From positions 1 to 64,000 of the forward strand of contig JAJPIP010000073.1 of assembly GCA_021324655.1 (NCBI GenBank): 64,000 bases of DNA, read 5' to 3'. The notes beneath the pieces are model-generated. The model did no database searches, had not been told where the DNA came from, and saw nothing but the letters and a program-made list of their open reading frames with translations. A program made the position numbers and the translations under genes. Source of the stretch: Pseudomonadota bacterium. GTDB lineage: Bacteria; Chloroflexota; UBA5177. Positions 9,030-18,066 of the stretch are shown here, piece by piece; the first letter of the stretch is position 1; each line of letters begins with the position of its first letter.

Positions 9030-11363
9030 TTACAGGGCCAGCTTCACGACGGTCACGCCCTCGCCGCCCAGCTTGGTCTCTTCCGACTCGAAGCTCTTGA
9101 CGAGCGGGTTGCTACTCAGCTGCTCGCGGATGGCCCGACGCAGCGCGCCGGTCCCCTTGCCGTGGACGATGCGGACCACACCCTGGCCGTGCATGTAGTT
9201 GTCGTGAATGTACTGGTCGATCTCGTGTAGGGCGTCATCGGCGCGCCACCCCCGGATGTCGATCTCCATCGGCGGCGCTGGACTCGTCGTTTGCACGCGC
9301 GTGCCCGCGTCGGCCTCGCGTCTTTTCCCGGCGACCACTTCCAGGTCATCCGTCGGAATGCGCATCTTGAACTGACCGAGCTGCACCTCGGCCTCTCCGT
9401 CGCCCACGCTCAACACGGTTCCCGTCTGGCCGAGGGAGAGGATCGCCACGGTTGCACCTTCACGGATGGGCTGAAGCCTGGGCGCCGCGTCGACCGCGAC
9501 GCCGGCCGGCTGCAGCGCTTCCGCCGCCTCCCCCTGGAGCTCGTCGAGCCGGGAGCGTAGCTCACGTTGCTCGCGGCGCGACGCCATGCCCCGTGCTTCC
9601 TCTTCCAGCGCGCGTAGCCGCCCCCGCAGCTCACGCACCGTCGCGGCAGCCTCTTCCCGTGCCTCCGCCAGCACCCGCTCACGCTCCTTCCGCAGTTCGC
9701 CGAACTGGGAACGCACCCTCTCTCGGAGCTTCCGGGCATCCTCGTGGAGCGCTATCGTCCGCGTGTGCAGCTCGGCGATCTCCTGGCGTTCCGCCTGTAT
9801 TTGTGCCAGGAGTTGCTCGACGCGCACTGCGCCGGAGGACACGAAGCCGCGAGCTTGTTCCAGAATCGACCCGGGCAGACCGAGACGCTGGGCGATGGCG
9901 AGCGCCTGGCTGCGGCCGGGAAGGCCAATGGTCAGGCGGTAGGTCGGGGAGAGCGTCTCGACATCAAACTCGACGCTGGCGTTCTCGACACCCTCGGCTT
10001 CGTGGGCGAAGGTCTTCAGCTCGCTGTAATGCGTCGTGACCACGGCCCGTGCGCCGCTCGCCAGCAGCGCCTGCAGGATCGTCCGTGCCAGCGCTGCACC
10101 TTCCTGTGGGTCGGTGCCGGCGCCCAGCTCGTCAAGGAGCACCAGCGACTTCGCGTCGATCTGAGGCAGCATGCCGGTGATATTCCGCATGTGGGAGCTG
10201 AAGGTACTCAGACTCTGCTCGATGCTCTGCTCATCTCCAATGTCCGCCCAGATGCGCGGATAGACGGCGATGGTCGACTCGGCGGCAGCAGGCACATGCA
10301 TGCCCGCCTGGGCCATCAGGGTAAGGAGGCCGAATGTCTTGAGAGCCACCGTCTTGCCGCCCGTATTCGGTCCCGTGATGACCAGCACGCGGAAATCCTC
10401 GCCCAGCCACATCGAGATCGGAACGACCTCACCCCGCAGCAGTGGGTGGCGGGCCAGAACCAGATTGGTCATGCCGTCGTCATTGAGCGCCGGCGCGACT
10501 GCCTTGAGACGCTCGGCGTAGCGCGCTTTCGCGAAGGCGAGGTCCACGGCCCCCAGGGCCTCCACCGTCTCGCGAAGCTCCGGGCCATGCTCTGCTACCC
10601 GAGCAGACAGGGCACGCAGGATCCGCTCGATCTCGCGCTGCTCCGCCAGCTCGATCTCCTTGAGCTTATTGTTCATCTCGGTGACGGCGAGAGGCTCGAC
10701 GAAGATCGTCTGGCCGCTGGCGGATTGGTCGTGGACCACGCCGGGGATCTTTGAGCGAGACTCGGCACGAACGGGAATCACGAAGCGGCCGTTGCGCATG
10801 GTAACGATCGGCTCCTGGAGGGAGCTGCGGTAATCGGAGGAGCTGACCATGCTGTTGAGGCGGTCCATTAACCGCCCCTCGTATGTCCGCAGCTCATTGC
10901 GCAGCCGCCGCAACTCGGGACTGGCGCTATCCAGGATTTCGCCACGCTCGCTGAAGGTGTCCTCCAGTGACTTCTGCAGATCACGGTGCTCGGCCATGCG
11001 CTGCGCCTGGGCTCGCAGCCAGGGAATCTCCAGATCAGCGCCCACGGCGTGGCGGAAACGGGCGGATGCACCGAGCGTGGCGGCGACTTCCAACAACTCA
11101 AAGGGCGTGAGAACAGAGCCCACCTCAGCCCGGCGGACCGCCGGGCGCACGTCGTGGGCGCCGCCGAGATGAGTGGCCGGACGCGCCGCCAGAAGCGTCC
11201 GCGCCTCCGCGGTGTATGCAATGCCGGCGCGCGCCGCCGACACATCAGTCGCGGGACGCAGCGCGAGCGCTCGCTCCTTGCCGACCGAGAAGCTCGCCTC
11301 GTCGGCCAGCAGAGCCAGGATCTTGTCGAACTCCAGCGTCTGGAGTGTCTTCTCCGCAATCAT
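9030..11363 (-). CDS. mutS2: Endonuclease MutS2
   Basis: A MutS-family ATPase with a nuclease tail. In other bacteria it suppresses homologous recombination, and the Bacillus protein splits collided ribosomes. The 777 residues show the MutS2 order: an N-terminal core, clamp helices, then the ABC-type ATPase with Walker A GPNTGGKT (331-338) and Walker B/signature DELGAGTDPQEGAAL. A long charged coiled coil follows (about 510-620), then a KOW-like segment, and a C-terminal Smr domain with DIRGWRADDAL and VRIVHGKGTGALR motifs. There is no mismatch-binding domain I, which separates it from MutS1. It is the distal gene of the leftward pheS-pheT-mutS2 group, 48 bp after pheT. Confidence 0.96.
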   Translation of the reverse strand: MIAEKTLQTLEFDKILALLADEASFSVGKERALALRPATDVSAARAGIAYTAEARTLLAARPATHLGGAHDVRPAVRRAEVGSVLTPFELLEVAATLGASARFRHAVGADLEIPWLRAQAQRMAEHRDLQKSLEDTFSERGEILDSASPELRRLRNELRTYEGRLMDRLNSMVSSSDYRSSLQEPIVTMRNGRFVIPVRAESRSKIPGVVHDQSASGQTIFVEPLAVTEMNNKLKEIELAEQREIERILRALSARVAEHGPELRETVEALGAVDLAFAKARYAERLKAVAPALNDDGMTNLVLARHPLLRGEVVPISMWLGEDFRVLVITGPNTGGKTVALKTFGLLTLMAQAGMHVPAAAESTIAVYPRIWADIGDEQSIEQSLSTFSSHMRNITGMLPQIDAKSLVLLDELGAGTDPQEGAALARTILQALLASGARAVVTTHYSELKTFAHEAEGVENASVEFDVETLSPTYRLTIGLPGRSQALAIAQRLGLPGSILEQARGFVSSGAVRVEQLLAQIQAERQEIAELHTRTIALHEDARKLRERVRSQFGELRKERERVLAEAREEAAATVRELRGRLRALEEEARGMASRREQRELRSRLDELQGEAAEALQPAGVAVDAAPRLQPIREGATVAILSLGQTGTVLSVGDGEAEVQLGQFKMRIPTDDLEVVAGKRREADAGTRVQTTSPAPPMEIDIRGWRADDALHEIDQYIHDNYMHGQGVVRIVHGKGTGALRRAIREQLSSNPLVKSFESEETKLGGEGVTVVKLAL

Positions 11364-11411
11364 GACAGGTTCAGTGTGGCACAGGGGGAAGCAGCCAATC
11401 CTGGAACCGAG

Positions 11412-13910
11412 TCAGTCGCGGATCGTTGCTCCCAGCTCCTCTGCCAACGAATGCACGATCGCCTCCATGCGCTCCGCGACTTCCTCCTGGGTGAGGGTGG
11501 AGTTTGGATGGCGGAAATCGAGCGCGACGGCAATGCTCTTGCGATCAGCCGGCAAGGGAGCGCCGATGTAGACGTCGAAGACCGCGGCATGCGCGAGAAG
11601 TTCGCCGGCGGCCTGGCGGACAATACGCAGCACGTGGGCAGCCGGCGTTTCCCTCGCCACCACCACCGCAATGTCGCGGCGCGCCGGCGGGAAGCGCGGG
11701 ATCGGGCGGTACACATGACGATCCGATGCATGCCGGAATACGTTGTCGAGATCGATCTCCGCCACCTGGACGGGGAAGGTGTCGATCTCGAAGGCGCCGG
11801 CGACGTCGGGATGCAATTCGCCGAGATACCCCACCTCACGCCCACCCAACTCGATCGCGGCCGCGCGGCCCGGGTGCAGAAACTCCCGGCTCGTCGGCGC
11901 GACCGGCAGCTCATGGATGCCGAGCGCCTCGAAGACACTCTCCACCATCCCTTTCAGGTCGTAGAAGGAGTACGGAGCAGGGATAGGATCTTGCCAGGAG
12001 GGCGACAGGTGCCGCCCAGAGAGAGCGATGGCCAACGTCCGCCGCTCGTAGGGCAGCTCCTCGGGACGCCTGAAGTAGGTACGTGCGATCTCGAAGAAGG
12101 CGACGCGGCTGTCGCTGTGGCGCAGGTTGCGTGCGATCTCGTCGAGCAGCGAGGGGAGCAACGTGGGCCGGAGCATGGTCCGGTCACGCGTGGGTGGATT
12201 GAGCAACGTCACGAGCAGAGTTAGCGCCTCCTCGGCATAGATCCCCGCCGCACCGGGCACTAGCGCCTCGAACTGAGACTCCGCCGTCTCGATTGACCGG
12301 CGGGGACTCAATCTGTTGACCGACTGGGGCGAGGTGAGGCTGTGGGTGACGAGCTCGTTGACGCCCGCGGCGAGGAGCGCGGACCTCACGGCACCCTCCC
12401 AGCGGAGAGACGGCGCTTGTTCGGGGGGAGGCACGGTGTGGGCAGGAAGCGTGCTGGGGATGGCGTCGTAGCCGATGACCCGCGCGATCTCCTCGACGAG
12501 ATCGGCCGCGAGATTGATATCGACCCGCCGCCAGAAGGGAACCGTGGCCCGCAACTCATCCGGCGTGATCTCGACGCCGAAACCAAGCGCGCTCAGAATT
12601 TCCGCCGAGCGGTCGGTGCCGACCTCGATACCGAGCAAACGCGGAAGATCGCGGAGGGGCATGGCGACGACGCGCGGTGGCGGAAACGGCTCGCCGGCTG
12701 CCGAGAGCCGGGCCGCCGCCAGCGATTGCCTGCTCTCCTGCGCCAGCAACTGGAGGAACCGGCGGGCCGCGATCTCTGTCATCTCAGGCGCCAGCCCCTT
12801 CTCGAACCGGCTAGACGCCTCGCTGCGGAGATCGAGCCGCTTCGCCGTCCGGCGCACGCTCACTGGATCAAAGGTGGCTGACTCCAGAACGATGGCGGTC
12901 GTGTCCGGTCCGATTTCCGAGTTTTCACCACCCATCACGCCGGCCAGGCCGATCGGGCCCTCTTCGTCGGCTATGACGAGATCATCCGGGACTAGCGTCC
13001 GCAGCACGCCGTCCAGTGTCCTCAGCTCCTCATCCGGGCGTGCCCGCCGCACGATGATGCGGCCGCCACGAATCTTCGCCGCATCGAAGGCGTGCATCGG
13101 CTGGCCGTATTCGAGCATGACGTAGTTCGTGAGATCGACCAGGAGGCTGATCGGCCGCATGCCTGCCATCTCGAGGCGACGCCGCAGCCAGAAAGGGGAC
13201 GTGCCGTTAACCACACCCTCAATGCGCAGCGCCGTATAGCGCGAACATCCCTTCAGGTCCTCGATCTCGATGGCAATGCTCGGCTCATCACGGAACTCGA
13301 CCGGACCGGTGACCGTCTTGACGTCCGGCACGGTCAGCGACGTCTCGGTGATGGCGGCCACCTCACGCGCGATGCCGATCATAGAGAGCGTGTCGGGGCG
13401 GTTGGGGTTGGTCTCGATGTCGATGACATCGTCACCCAGCACGCTGCGCAGAGGCGCGCCGACCCGCACATCGGCGGGCAGGATGTAGATGCCGTCGTGC
13501 CCTCCGGCCAGTCCCAATTCGTCTGCCGAGCCAAGCATGCCCTGCGAGGTAATGCCGGCCATGAGACGCGGTTCAATGACGAAGGGATGACCGTCCGGTC
13601 CAACCGGCACCAGCCCACCGACGGGAATCACCGGCACCTTGTCGCCGGCCTCCACGTTCGACGCGCCGGTCACGATCGTCTCAACCTGTCCCCCGCCGAG
13701 GTCGGTCTGAGTCACCCAGAGCGGCTTGCGGGAGGTGGGATGCGGCTCGACTTGCCGCACCTCGCCGACGACAATGTCCCTCCATGCCTCGCCGACGCGC
13801 TCCACGGCCTCGACCTTCAGCCCTGCCATCGTCAGACGATCGGCCAGAGTGTCGACCGTCATCTCCCCCCAATCGACGTAGTCCGCCAGCCAGGTAATAG
13901 GTACACGCAT
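11412..13910 (-). CDS. pheT: Phenylalanyl-tRNA synthetase beta subunit
   Basis: The beta half of the alpha2beta2 enzyme that charges tRNA-Phe. The 832 residues contain the N-terminal segment MRVPITWLADYVDW and an OB-fold tRNA-binding domain (about 40-155). B3/B4 editing regions follow, then a B5 domain near 400-480 (LPRLLGIEVG), a synthetase-like core, and a C-terminal ferredoxin-like anticodon-binding domain (RFPPARRDIAVVV). Length and domain order are standard. It starts 10 bp downstream of pheS, so the two are co-translated from one mRNA under the T-box leader. Confidence 0.97.
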   Translation of the reverse strand: MRVPITWLADYVDWGEMTVDTLADRLTMAGLKVEAVERVGEAWRDIVVGEVRQVEPHPTSRKPLWVTQTDLGGGQVETIVTGASNVEAGDKVPVIPVGGLVPVGPDGHPFVIEPRLMAGITSQGMLGSADELGLAGGHDGIYILPADVRVGAPLRSVLGDDVIDIETNPNRPDTLSMIGIAREVAAITETSLTVPDVKTVTGPVEFRDEPSIAIEIEDLKGCSRYTALRIEGVVNGTSPFWLRRRLEMAGMRPISLLVDLTNYVMLEYGQPMHAFDAAKIRGGRIIVRRARPDEELRTLDGVLRTLVPDDLVIADEEGPIGLAGVMGGENSEIGPDTTAIVLESATFDPVSVRRTAKRLDLRSEASSRFEKGLAPEMTEIAARRFLQLLAQESRQSLAAARLSAAGEPFPPPRVVAMPLRDLPRLLGIEVGTDRSAEILSALGFGVEITPDELRATVPFWRRVDINLAADLVEEIARVIGYDAIPSTLPAHTVPPPEQAPSLRWEGAVRSALLAAGVNELVTHSLTSPQSVNRLSPRRSIETAESQFEALVPGAAGIYAEEALTLLVTLLNPPTRDRTMLRPTLLPSLLDEIARNLRHSDSRVAFFEIARTYFRRPEELPYERRTLAIALSGRHLSPSWQDPIPAPYSFYDLKGMVESVFEALGIHELPVAPTSREFLHPGRAAAIELGGREVGYLGELHPDVAGAFEIDTFPVQVAEIDLDNVFRHASDRHVYRPIPRFPPARRDIAVVVARETPAAHVLRIVRQAAGELLAHAAVFDVYIGAPLPADRKSIAVALDFRHPNSTLTQEEVAERMEAIVHSLAEELGATIRD

Positions 13911-13920
13911 TGCCGGCTCC

Positions 13921-14976
13921 CTAGTTGAACTGCTCGAGGAATCGCACGTCGCCGTGCCGAAGCAAGCGCAGGTCAGTGATGTTCCCGCGCATCATGGTGA
14001 AGCGGTCGGGTCCGAGGCCGAAGGCAAACCCGCTGTACACCTCCGGGTCGACACCTCCGTTCTCCAGCACGATCGGATGCACCATGCCGGCGCCGCCCAA
14101 CTCCAACCAGCCTTCGCCACCGCACGACCGGCAGCCGGCTCCGCCGCACGCGAAGCAGGAGATATCGATCTCCGCGCTCGGTTCGGTGAACGGGAAGTAG
14201 TGCGGCCGGAAGCGCACGCCACGTTCGCGCCCAAAGAAGCGCTGCACGACTTCGGTCAGCGTGCCCTTCAGATCAGCCAGGGTGATGTTGGTATCAACGG
14301 CCAGCCCCTCGATCTGGAAGAACTCCGACAGATGCGTCGCATCCTCTGCTTCGTCCCGATAGACGAGACCGGGCACGATGACGCGAATGGGCGGGCGCTG
14401 CTCGCGCATCACGCGAATCTGGGCCGGCGAGGTCTGCGTGCGCAGCAGCATGTCGTCGGTGACGTAGAACGTGTCCTGCAGGTCGCGCGCCGGGTGGTCC
14501 GGCGGAAAGTTGAGCAGCTGGAAGTTATACAGATCCCACTCGACCTCCGGTCCCTCGACCACCGCGTACCCCATCTGGCGGAAGATGTCGATCAGCTCGC
14601 GCATCGTCTGTAAGGTGGGATGCTGATAGCCGCGCTGGACGGGGGTGCCCGGTAACGTGACGTCCACGCGCTCCGCCTCCAGACGCGCTTCCAGCTCGCG
14701 ACGTCCCAATTGCAGGCGCCGATCTTCCAGCGCCGTCTCGATCTCCACCTTGGCAGCGTTGACAGCCGCTCCCAGTGTCTTCCGCTCGTCGTTACTGCGC
14801 AGGCGCGGCATGATCTGCATCACCGCCGTCAGCACTGACTTCTTTCCCGTGAAGCGGATGCGCGCCTCTTCCAGCCGGCTTGTGTTCTCGGCCGCGCTGA
14901 TCGCCTGCAACGCCTCTGCCCGCAGCTGCTCGACCTGGCGCAGCGCCTCGTCTATCGCACGCTCATCAATCATCAT
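13921..14976 (-). CDS. pheS: Phenylalanyl-tRNA synthetase alpha subunit
   Basis: Catalytic subunit that activates phenylalanine and transfers it to tRNA-Phe. The 351-residue protein has an N-terminal coiled coil (about 1-90) and class II motifs: RVIVPGLVYRDEAEDATH, FFQIEGLAVD, and a final GFAFGLGPDRFTMMRG motif 3. A cysteine cluster CFACGGAGCRSCGG sits in the catalytic domain, as seen in several PheS lineages. The frame is open upstream, but that part is the T-box leader. Two adjacent ATGs (14976 and 14973) follow GGAG; the second has better spacing, and the difference is one residue. The gene is controlled by the upstream T-box and terminator. Confidence 0.97.
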   Translation of the reverse strand: MMIDERAIDEALRQVEQLRAEALQAISAAENTSRLEEARIRFTGKKSVLTAVMQIMPRLRSNDERKTLGAAVNAAKVEIETALEDRRLQLGRRELEARLEAERVDVTLPGTPVQRGYQHPTLQTMRELIDIFRQMGYAVVEGPEVEWDLYNFQLLNFPPDHPARDLQDTFYVTDDMLLRTQTSPAQIRVMREQRPPIRVIVPGLVYRDEAEDATHLSEFFQIEGLAVDTNITLADLKGTLTEVVQRFFGRERGVRFRPHYFPFTEPSAEIDISCFACGGAGCRSCGGEGWLELGGAGMVHPIVLENGGVDPEVYSGFAFGLGPDRFTMMRGNITDLRLLRHGDVRFLEQFN

Positions 14977-14988
14977 CGTTCTCCATAC

Positions 14989-15021
14989 AAAAGGGCCGGT
15001 TCGTCTAGGGACGAACCGGCC
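14989..15021 (-). terminator. T-box regulated intrinsic terminator before pheS
   Basis: A perfect 12-bp stem (14994-15005 with 15010-15021) and a 4-nt loop are followed in the leftward RNA by CTTTT. It lies 12 nt before the pheS start. Its 5' side lies directly after the T-box sequence, so formation of the antiterminator would exclude it. Confidence 0.9.
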
Positions 15022-15220
15022 TGTCCGTGGTACCACCCGATTTGCCACCCGGAGGCGGCCACTCATTGACCCGGTAACGGGGGGATCCGCGAGAACCTAC
15101 CTATCAGCTCTCGGCTCCGGAGTGAACTTCGTCGCTCCCTGCCGTCAAGGGGCTTGCAGTCGGTGACCCCTTCTCCCTGGCCGGCCCGGAACGAGTACTC
15201 TCTCCGTCGTCGCTCTCTAT
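14989..15220 (-). promoter_or_regulatory. T-box riboswitch (tRNA-Phe sensing) controlling pheST
   Basis: The leftward leader carries the hallmark T-box GGGTGGTACCACGG (15038-15025), whose TGGTACC-type core holds the bulge that pairs with the uncharged tRNA NCCA end. An intrinsic terminator follows at once. Upstream, the stretch GAAGTTCACTCC contains TTC followed by A (15126-15124), which fits a Phe (UUC) specifier codon in the expected place for Stem I. Established T-box logic predicts that uncharged tRNA-Phe stabilises the antiterminator and switches pheS-pheT on. The 5' end is set from the promoter; the exact Stem I fold is not worked out. Confidence 0.9.
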
Positions 15221-15226
15221 GGCCCG

Positions 15227-15254
15227 ATTGTACAGGCAGAGTGAAAGAAGTAAA
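15227..15254 (-). promoter_or_regulatory. Promoter of the pheS T-box transcript
   Basis: On the minus strand a -10 TACAAT (15232-15227) follows a -35 TTTACT (15254-15249) with a 16-bp spacer. Transcription would start near 15220 and read into the T-box leader. The distance to pheS (about 245 nt) is the usual length of a T-box leader. Confidence 0.6.
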
Positions 15255-15267
15255 GAGAGCAGACCGG

Positions 15268-15729
15268 CTACCGGACGACCATAAACTGAACACCGGTGCT
15301 GTAGACCTTGCCGCTGTCGGCGACAGAGACCCGGACGGTGCCTGATCCGAGGGGAGCGGTGCCCGGCACACGCCACTTGCGCTGCAGCACTCCTTGGGTG
15401 CCGACCCGCGATCGGACTGTCTGCGGCGCTCCCGCATGGTAGCGCAGGATGACGGTCACTTTGTCGCCGGCCTTCGCCGTGACGCGGAGCGTTGCCGTCT
15501 GTCCACGGTGCACGCGTGCCGGCGAGAAGTGAACGGCGATGTCCACCTTTTGCGCGACGATCGGTGGCGCGAGCGTCGGCACCGGCGTGGGGGGAGGCGG
15601 CGGGCCGGGACACGACTTGCAGCCGGGCGCCGGAGGTGGAGGCGGCGGGACGGCTTCGGCGTGCGCCGGCATGCTGAGAACACCGAGGATGAGACTTCCC
15701 ACCACCGTCACCGCAATGAGATATCTCAC
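15268..15729 (-). CDS. Secreted protein with proline-rich neck and Ig-like domain
   Basis: The 153-residue product has a signal peptide (hydrophobic VTVVGSLILGVLSMPAHA, cleavage near residue 25). A proline-rich segment with a CxxC pair (CKSC) between two poly-Pro runs follows, then a beta-rich C-terminal domain (VHFSPARVHRGQTATLRV onward) resembling a small Ig-like or surface-adhesion module. The function is unknown. Its ATG overlaps the stop of the upstream membrane protein (ATGA), so it is translated with that protein and the ECF sigma factor. The set looks like a small cell-envelope signalling unit. The final strand region ends YSTGVQFMVVR. Confidence 0.7.
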   Translation of the reverse strand: MRYLIAVTVVGSLILGVLSMPAHAEAVPPPPPPAPGCKSCPGPPPPPTPVPTLAPPIVAQKVDIAVHFSPARVHRGQTATLRVTAKAGDKVTVILRYHAGAPQTVRSRVGTQGVLQRKWRVPGTAPLGSGTVRVSVADSGKVYSTGVQFMVVR

Positions 15730-16511
15730 GCCGTCCTCGTGTAGGAGTAGTCAACCACGTCGCGGCGCAGCACATGAGACCCGGACGTCACCAGGCGCGT
15801 CGCCTCCAGCACCAGCCCGGACGAGCGGTCCACCCAGAGCGTGACCGTCACGGTCCGGCGCGCGGCGCTTGCGGCGTAGCGGATGCCCTCCACCCGCTGT
15901 CCATGAAGCGTTCGCGCCGGCAGCAAGGCAAAGGCGCCCCGCGAGAGACGCTCCGGAAGCAGGGCAAAGGCGATCTGGAGTTGTCCCTCGCCACTGCACC
16001 CTCGATAGGTGGCCCAGTTCGTGGCGGACAGCGCATACCACGTGCCGTTCGAGTACATATAGGCGCGGCCATTGCGCACGTAGATGCGCTGCTGCGCGGA
16101 CAGGCGTAGCTCGCATTGCACTGAGTTGGCCGCATTGCCCTCTTGCTGTTGTGCCGTTACCTGCCACGCCGTCACGGTTGGCGCCGAGCGAGCGAGCGCA
16201 TCGGTGATGCGCGCCGCCTCGGCTGCCTGTGCCGACTGGTGGGGAGCGAGCGAGAGGCCGAGAAGAATCGCGACGAGGATACCGCCGAGAGCCGGCGGCG
16301 CCACCAGAGTGAGGCGTCGATGTCCCGTGAGGCGGGACCAGAGCGATCCTGTCGCGCGCTGCGAACTTTCGACAGAATGCTCCTGGTGGCGCCGCAGCAG
16401 CTCTCCGCGAAGCTGGGTCTTGTGGGCAGGGTCAAGGCTGACCCTACCGGCGAGGCGAGCGATGTACTGCGCGGTCTCCTCGATGTCGCTATCAAATTCG
16501 GGCATCATCAA
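15726..16511 (-). CDS. Single-span membrane protein, probable anti-sigma factor
   Basis: This 261-residue protein starts inside the 3' end of the ECF sigma gene (20-bp overlap), the usual position of an anti-sigma factor. The N-terminal ~70 residues are cytoplasmic and charged, one transmembrane span lies near residues 72-92 (APPALGGILVAILLGLSLAP), and the C-terminal ~165 residues are outside the membrane. That outer part is a beta-rich domain with YVRNGRAYMYSNGTWYAL and may resemble a LolA/MucB-like sensor fold. It lacks the zinc HxxxCxxC motif of classical ZAS anti-sigma factors, so the role is inferred from context. It has two adjacent start codons plus a third Met. Confidence 0.65.
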   Translation of the reverse strand: MMMPEFDSDIEETAQYIARLAGRVSLDPAHKTQLRGELLRRHQEHSVESSQRATGSLWSRLTGHRRLTLVAPPALGGILVAILLGLSLAPHQSAQAAEAARITDALARSAPTVTAWQVTAQQQEGNAANSVQCELRLSAQQRIYVRNGRAYMYSNGTWYALSATNWATYRGCSGEGQLQIAFALLPERLSRGAFALLPARTLHGQRVEGIRYAASAARRTVTVTLWVDRSSGLVLEATRLVTSGSHVLRRDVVDYSYTRTA

Positions 16512-17070
16512 TCACCGTCCGTAGTTTGCGGAGCGCACGGTGGAGCAGCATGCGCACCGCCGGCTCGTTCTTCCCGACCGTCGCGGCGATCTCTCCATAG
16601 CTCAGGTCCGCGGCGAAGCGGAGTAGAACTACATCGCGCTGGTCACCGGAGAGAAGAGAGACCAGACGGTTGAGCTCGTCCGTGCGCTCCCCGCGGAGGA
16701 AGTCCGCCACCGGATCGTCCCCCACCGTGTAGTGCTCGTTTCCGTCCAGCGGCTCCGCGCGGCGAACACGCCGATAGTGATCGACCACCGCGTTGCGGGC
16801 GATCCGAAACAGCCAGGGGGCGAATCCGGTCCGCCGGGGCCGGTAGCCGGGAAGACCCTCCAGTGCCTTCATGAACACGACGGCCGTCACGTCTTCCGCC
16901 TCCGTGACGTTTCCCAGCCGGTGATAGACGTAGCGGTAGACACGAGGATAGTACCGCTCATACAGATCACCAAAGGCATGGGCGTCGGTCTTGGCTGCCT
17001 CGGCAATGGCCGCATCATCGGTATCGGTATCGTCTGGAATGAAGGCGCGGGATTGGAACGCGTCTTCCAT
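16492..17070 (-). CDS. ECF-type RNA polymerase sigma factor
   Basis: Directs RNA polymerase to a small regulon. The 192-residue protein has sigma region 2 (FGDLYERYYPRVYRYVYHRLG, then AEDVTAVVFMKALEGL and FAPWLFRIARNAVVDHYRR) at residues 30-110. Region 4 follows with a helix-turn-helix (LSYGEIAATVGKNEPAVRML) near 150-185. I chose the ATG at 17070, which has a GAGGAGAGG ribosome site; the longer frame upstream has no sigma homology. It overlaps the probable anti-sigma gene by 20 bp and lies 67 bp downstream of the SpoU methyltransferase stop. Confidence 0.93.
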   Translation of the reverse strand: MEDAFQSRAFIPDDTDTDDAAIAEAAKTDAHAFGDLYERYYPRVYRYVYHRLGNVTEAEDVTAVVFMKALEGLPGYRPRRTGFAPWLFRIARNAVVDHYRRVRRAEPLDGNEHYTVGDDPVADFLRGERTDELNRLVSLLSGDQRDVVLLRFAADLSYGEIAATVGKNEPAVRMLLHRALRKLRTVIDDARI

Positions 17071-17137
17071 CCTCTCCTCAACGAAAGGTTCAAGTAGTGA
17101 TACGCACGGCGTGCGAATCTGTAACGGCGGCCGCGGG

Positions 17138-17941
17138 TTACCTTGGCCGGCCCAGCGTCGGGCCAAGGGCAGTGTAGATGATGATAGACGTGGCCGCACC
17201 CACGTTGAGAGACTCGATGCCGGGCCGCATAGGAATATGGACGCGCCCGGCCACGTGGCTCTCCGCCGCGGCCGATATCCCGCGCGCCTCGCTACCGACG
17301 ACGAGCGACGTCCGCGGCGGCCAGGTGAACTCGAACAGGTTCTGACCTGCGCCGACATCGGTCACCACCAGCGCGCGATCCGGCAGATCCCGCTCCACCT
17401 CATCCCAGGACACATGCTGGTAGAGGGGCAGGACGAAATGGGCGCCCATCCCGGCACGCACCACTTTGGGGGAGAAGAGATCGACCGATCCGGGCAGTGC
17501 CACCACAAAATCCACACCCGCCGCCGCGGACGTCCGCAGGATCGTTCCCGCATTTCCGGGATCGGCCACACCATCGAGTAGGACACCGAACCGGTCTTGA
17601 GCGTGTACGGCCAGCGGGTCCTGCTCCGGCAGCTCGAGCACCGCCAGCACGCCGGCCGGTGTCTCGGTCTGCGCCGCGGCCGCCAGTACCCGCTCGTCTA
17701 CCTCGTAGACCCGGCGGCCCCAGCCAGGAAGTACCTCCAGCAGGCCCCGGCCTGCTTCCGTCCCCTCGAGACGCTCGGGATTGTAGAGAACGATCGGCGC
17801 CTCCTGCCCCGTCGCCACCGCCTCGCCCACCAGGCGGACGCCCTCTGCCAGGTACACGCCCTCCTCGTGGCGTGTCCGCGCTCGCTCCAGAGAGCGCACG
17901 TATTTTACGAGGGGATTGTGCGGTGACGTGATCGGGGCCAT
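17138..17941 (-). CDS. TrmH/SpoU-family RNA 2'-O-methyltransferase
   Basis: Transfers a methyl group from S-adenosylmethionine to a ribose 2'-OH in rRNA or tRNA. The 267-residue protein has an N-terminal L30e-like substrate-binding domain (about 1-100) and a SPOUT knot domain. The three SpoU motifs are VADPGNAGTILRTSAA, LVVGSEARGIS and IPMRPGIESLNVGAATSII. The order matches the 23S rRNA methyltransferase group that includes TsnR and RlmB; the exact nucleotide cannot be read from sequence. It lies downstream of rplT, separated by an intrinsic terminator. Confidence 0.9.
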   Translation of the reverse strand: MAPITSPHNPLVKYVRSLERARTRHEEGVYLAEGVRLVGEAVATGQEAPIVLYNPERLEGTEAGRGLLEVLPGWGRRVYEVDERVLAAAAQTETPAGVLAVLELPEQDPLAVHAQDRFGVLLDGVADPGNAGTILRTSAAAGVDFVVALPGSVDLFSPKVVRAGMGAHFVLPLYQHVSWDEVERDLPDRALVVTDVGAGQNLFEFTWPPRTSLVVGSEARGISAAAESHVAGRVHIPMRPGIESLNVGAATSIIIYTALGPTLGRPR

Positions 17942-18006
17942 GGATCGGCTATAACGTGCGAGTTGTGAGCCAACTCATGGCTCATGGCTTACTGCCTGCT
18001 GTCCAC

Positions 18007-18040
18007 AAAAAACGGCCCTGTCTAACACCAGACAGGGCCG
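18007..18040 (-). terminator. Intrinsic terminator after rplT
   Basis: An 11-bp perfect stem (18013-18023 with 18030-18040) and a 6-nt loop are followed in the leftward RNA by six T residues. It sits about 27 nt past the rplT stop and should end the infC-rpmI-rplT transcript. Confidence 0.9.
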
Positions 18041-18066
18041 CATCCGTGATGACACGGGAGACGGTC

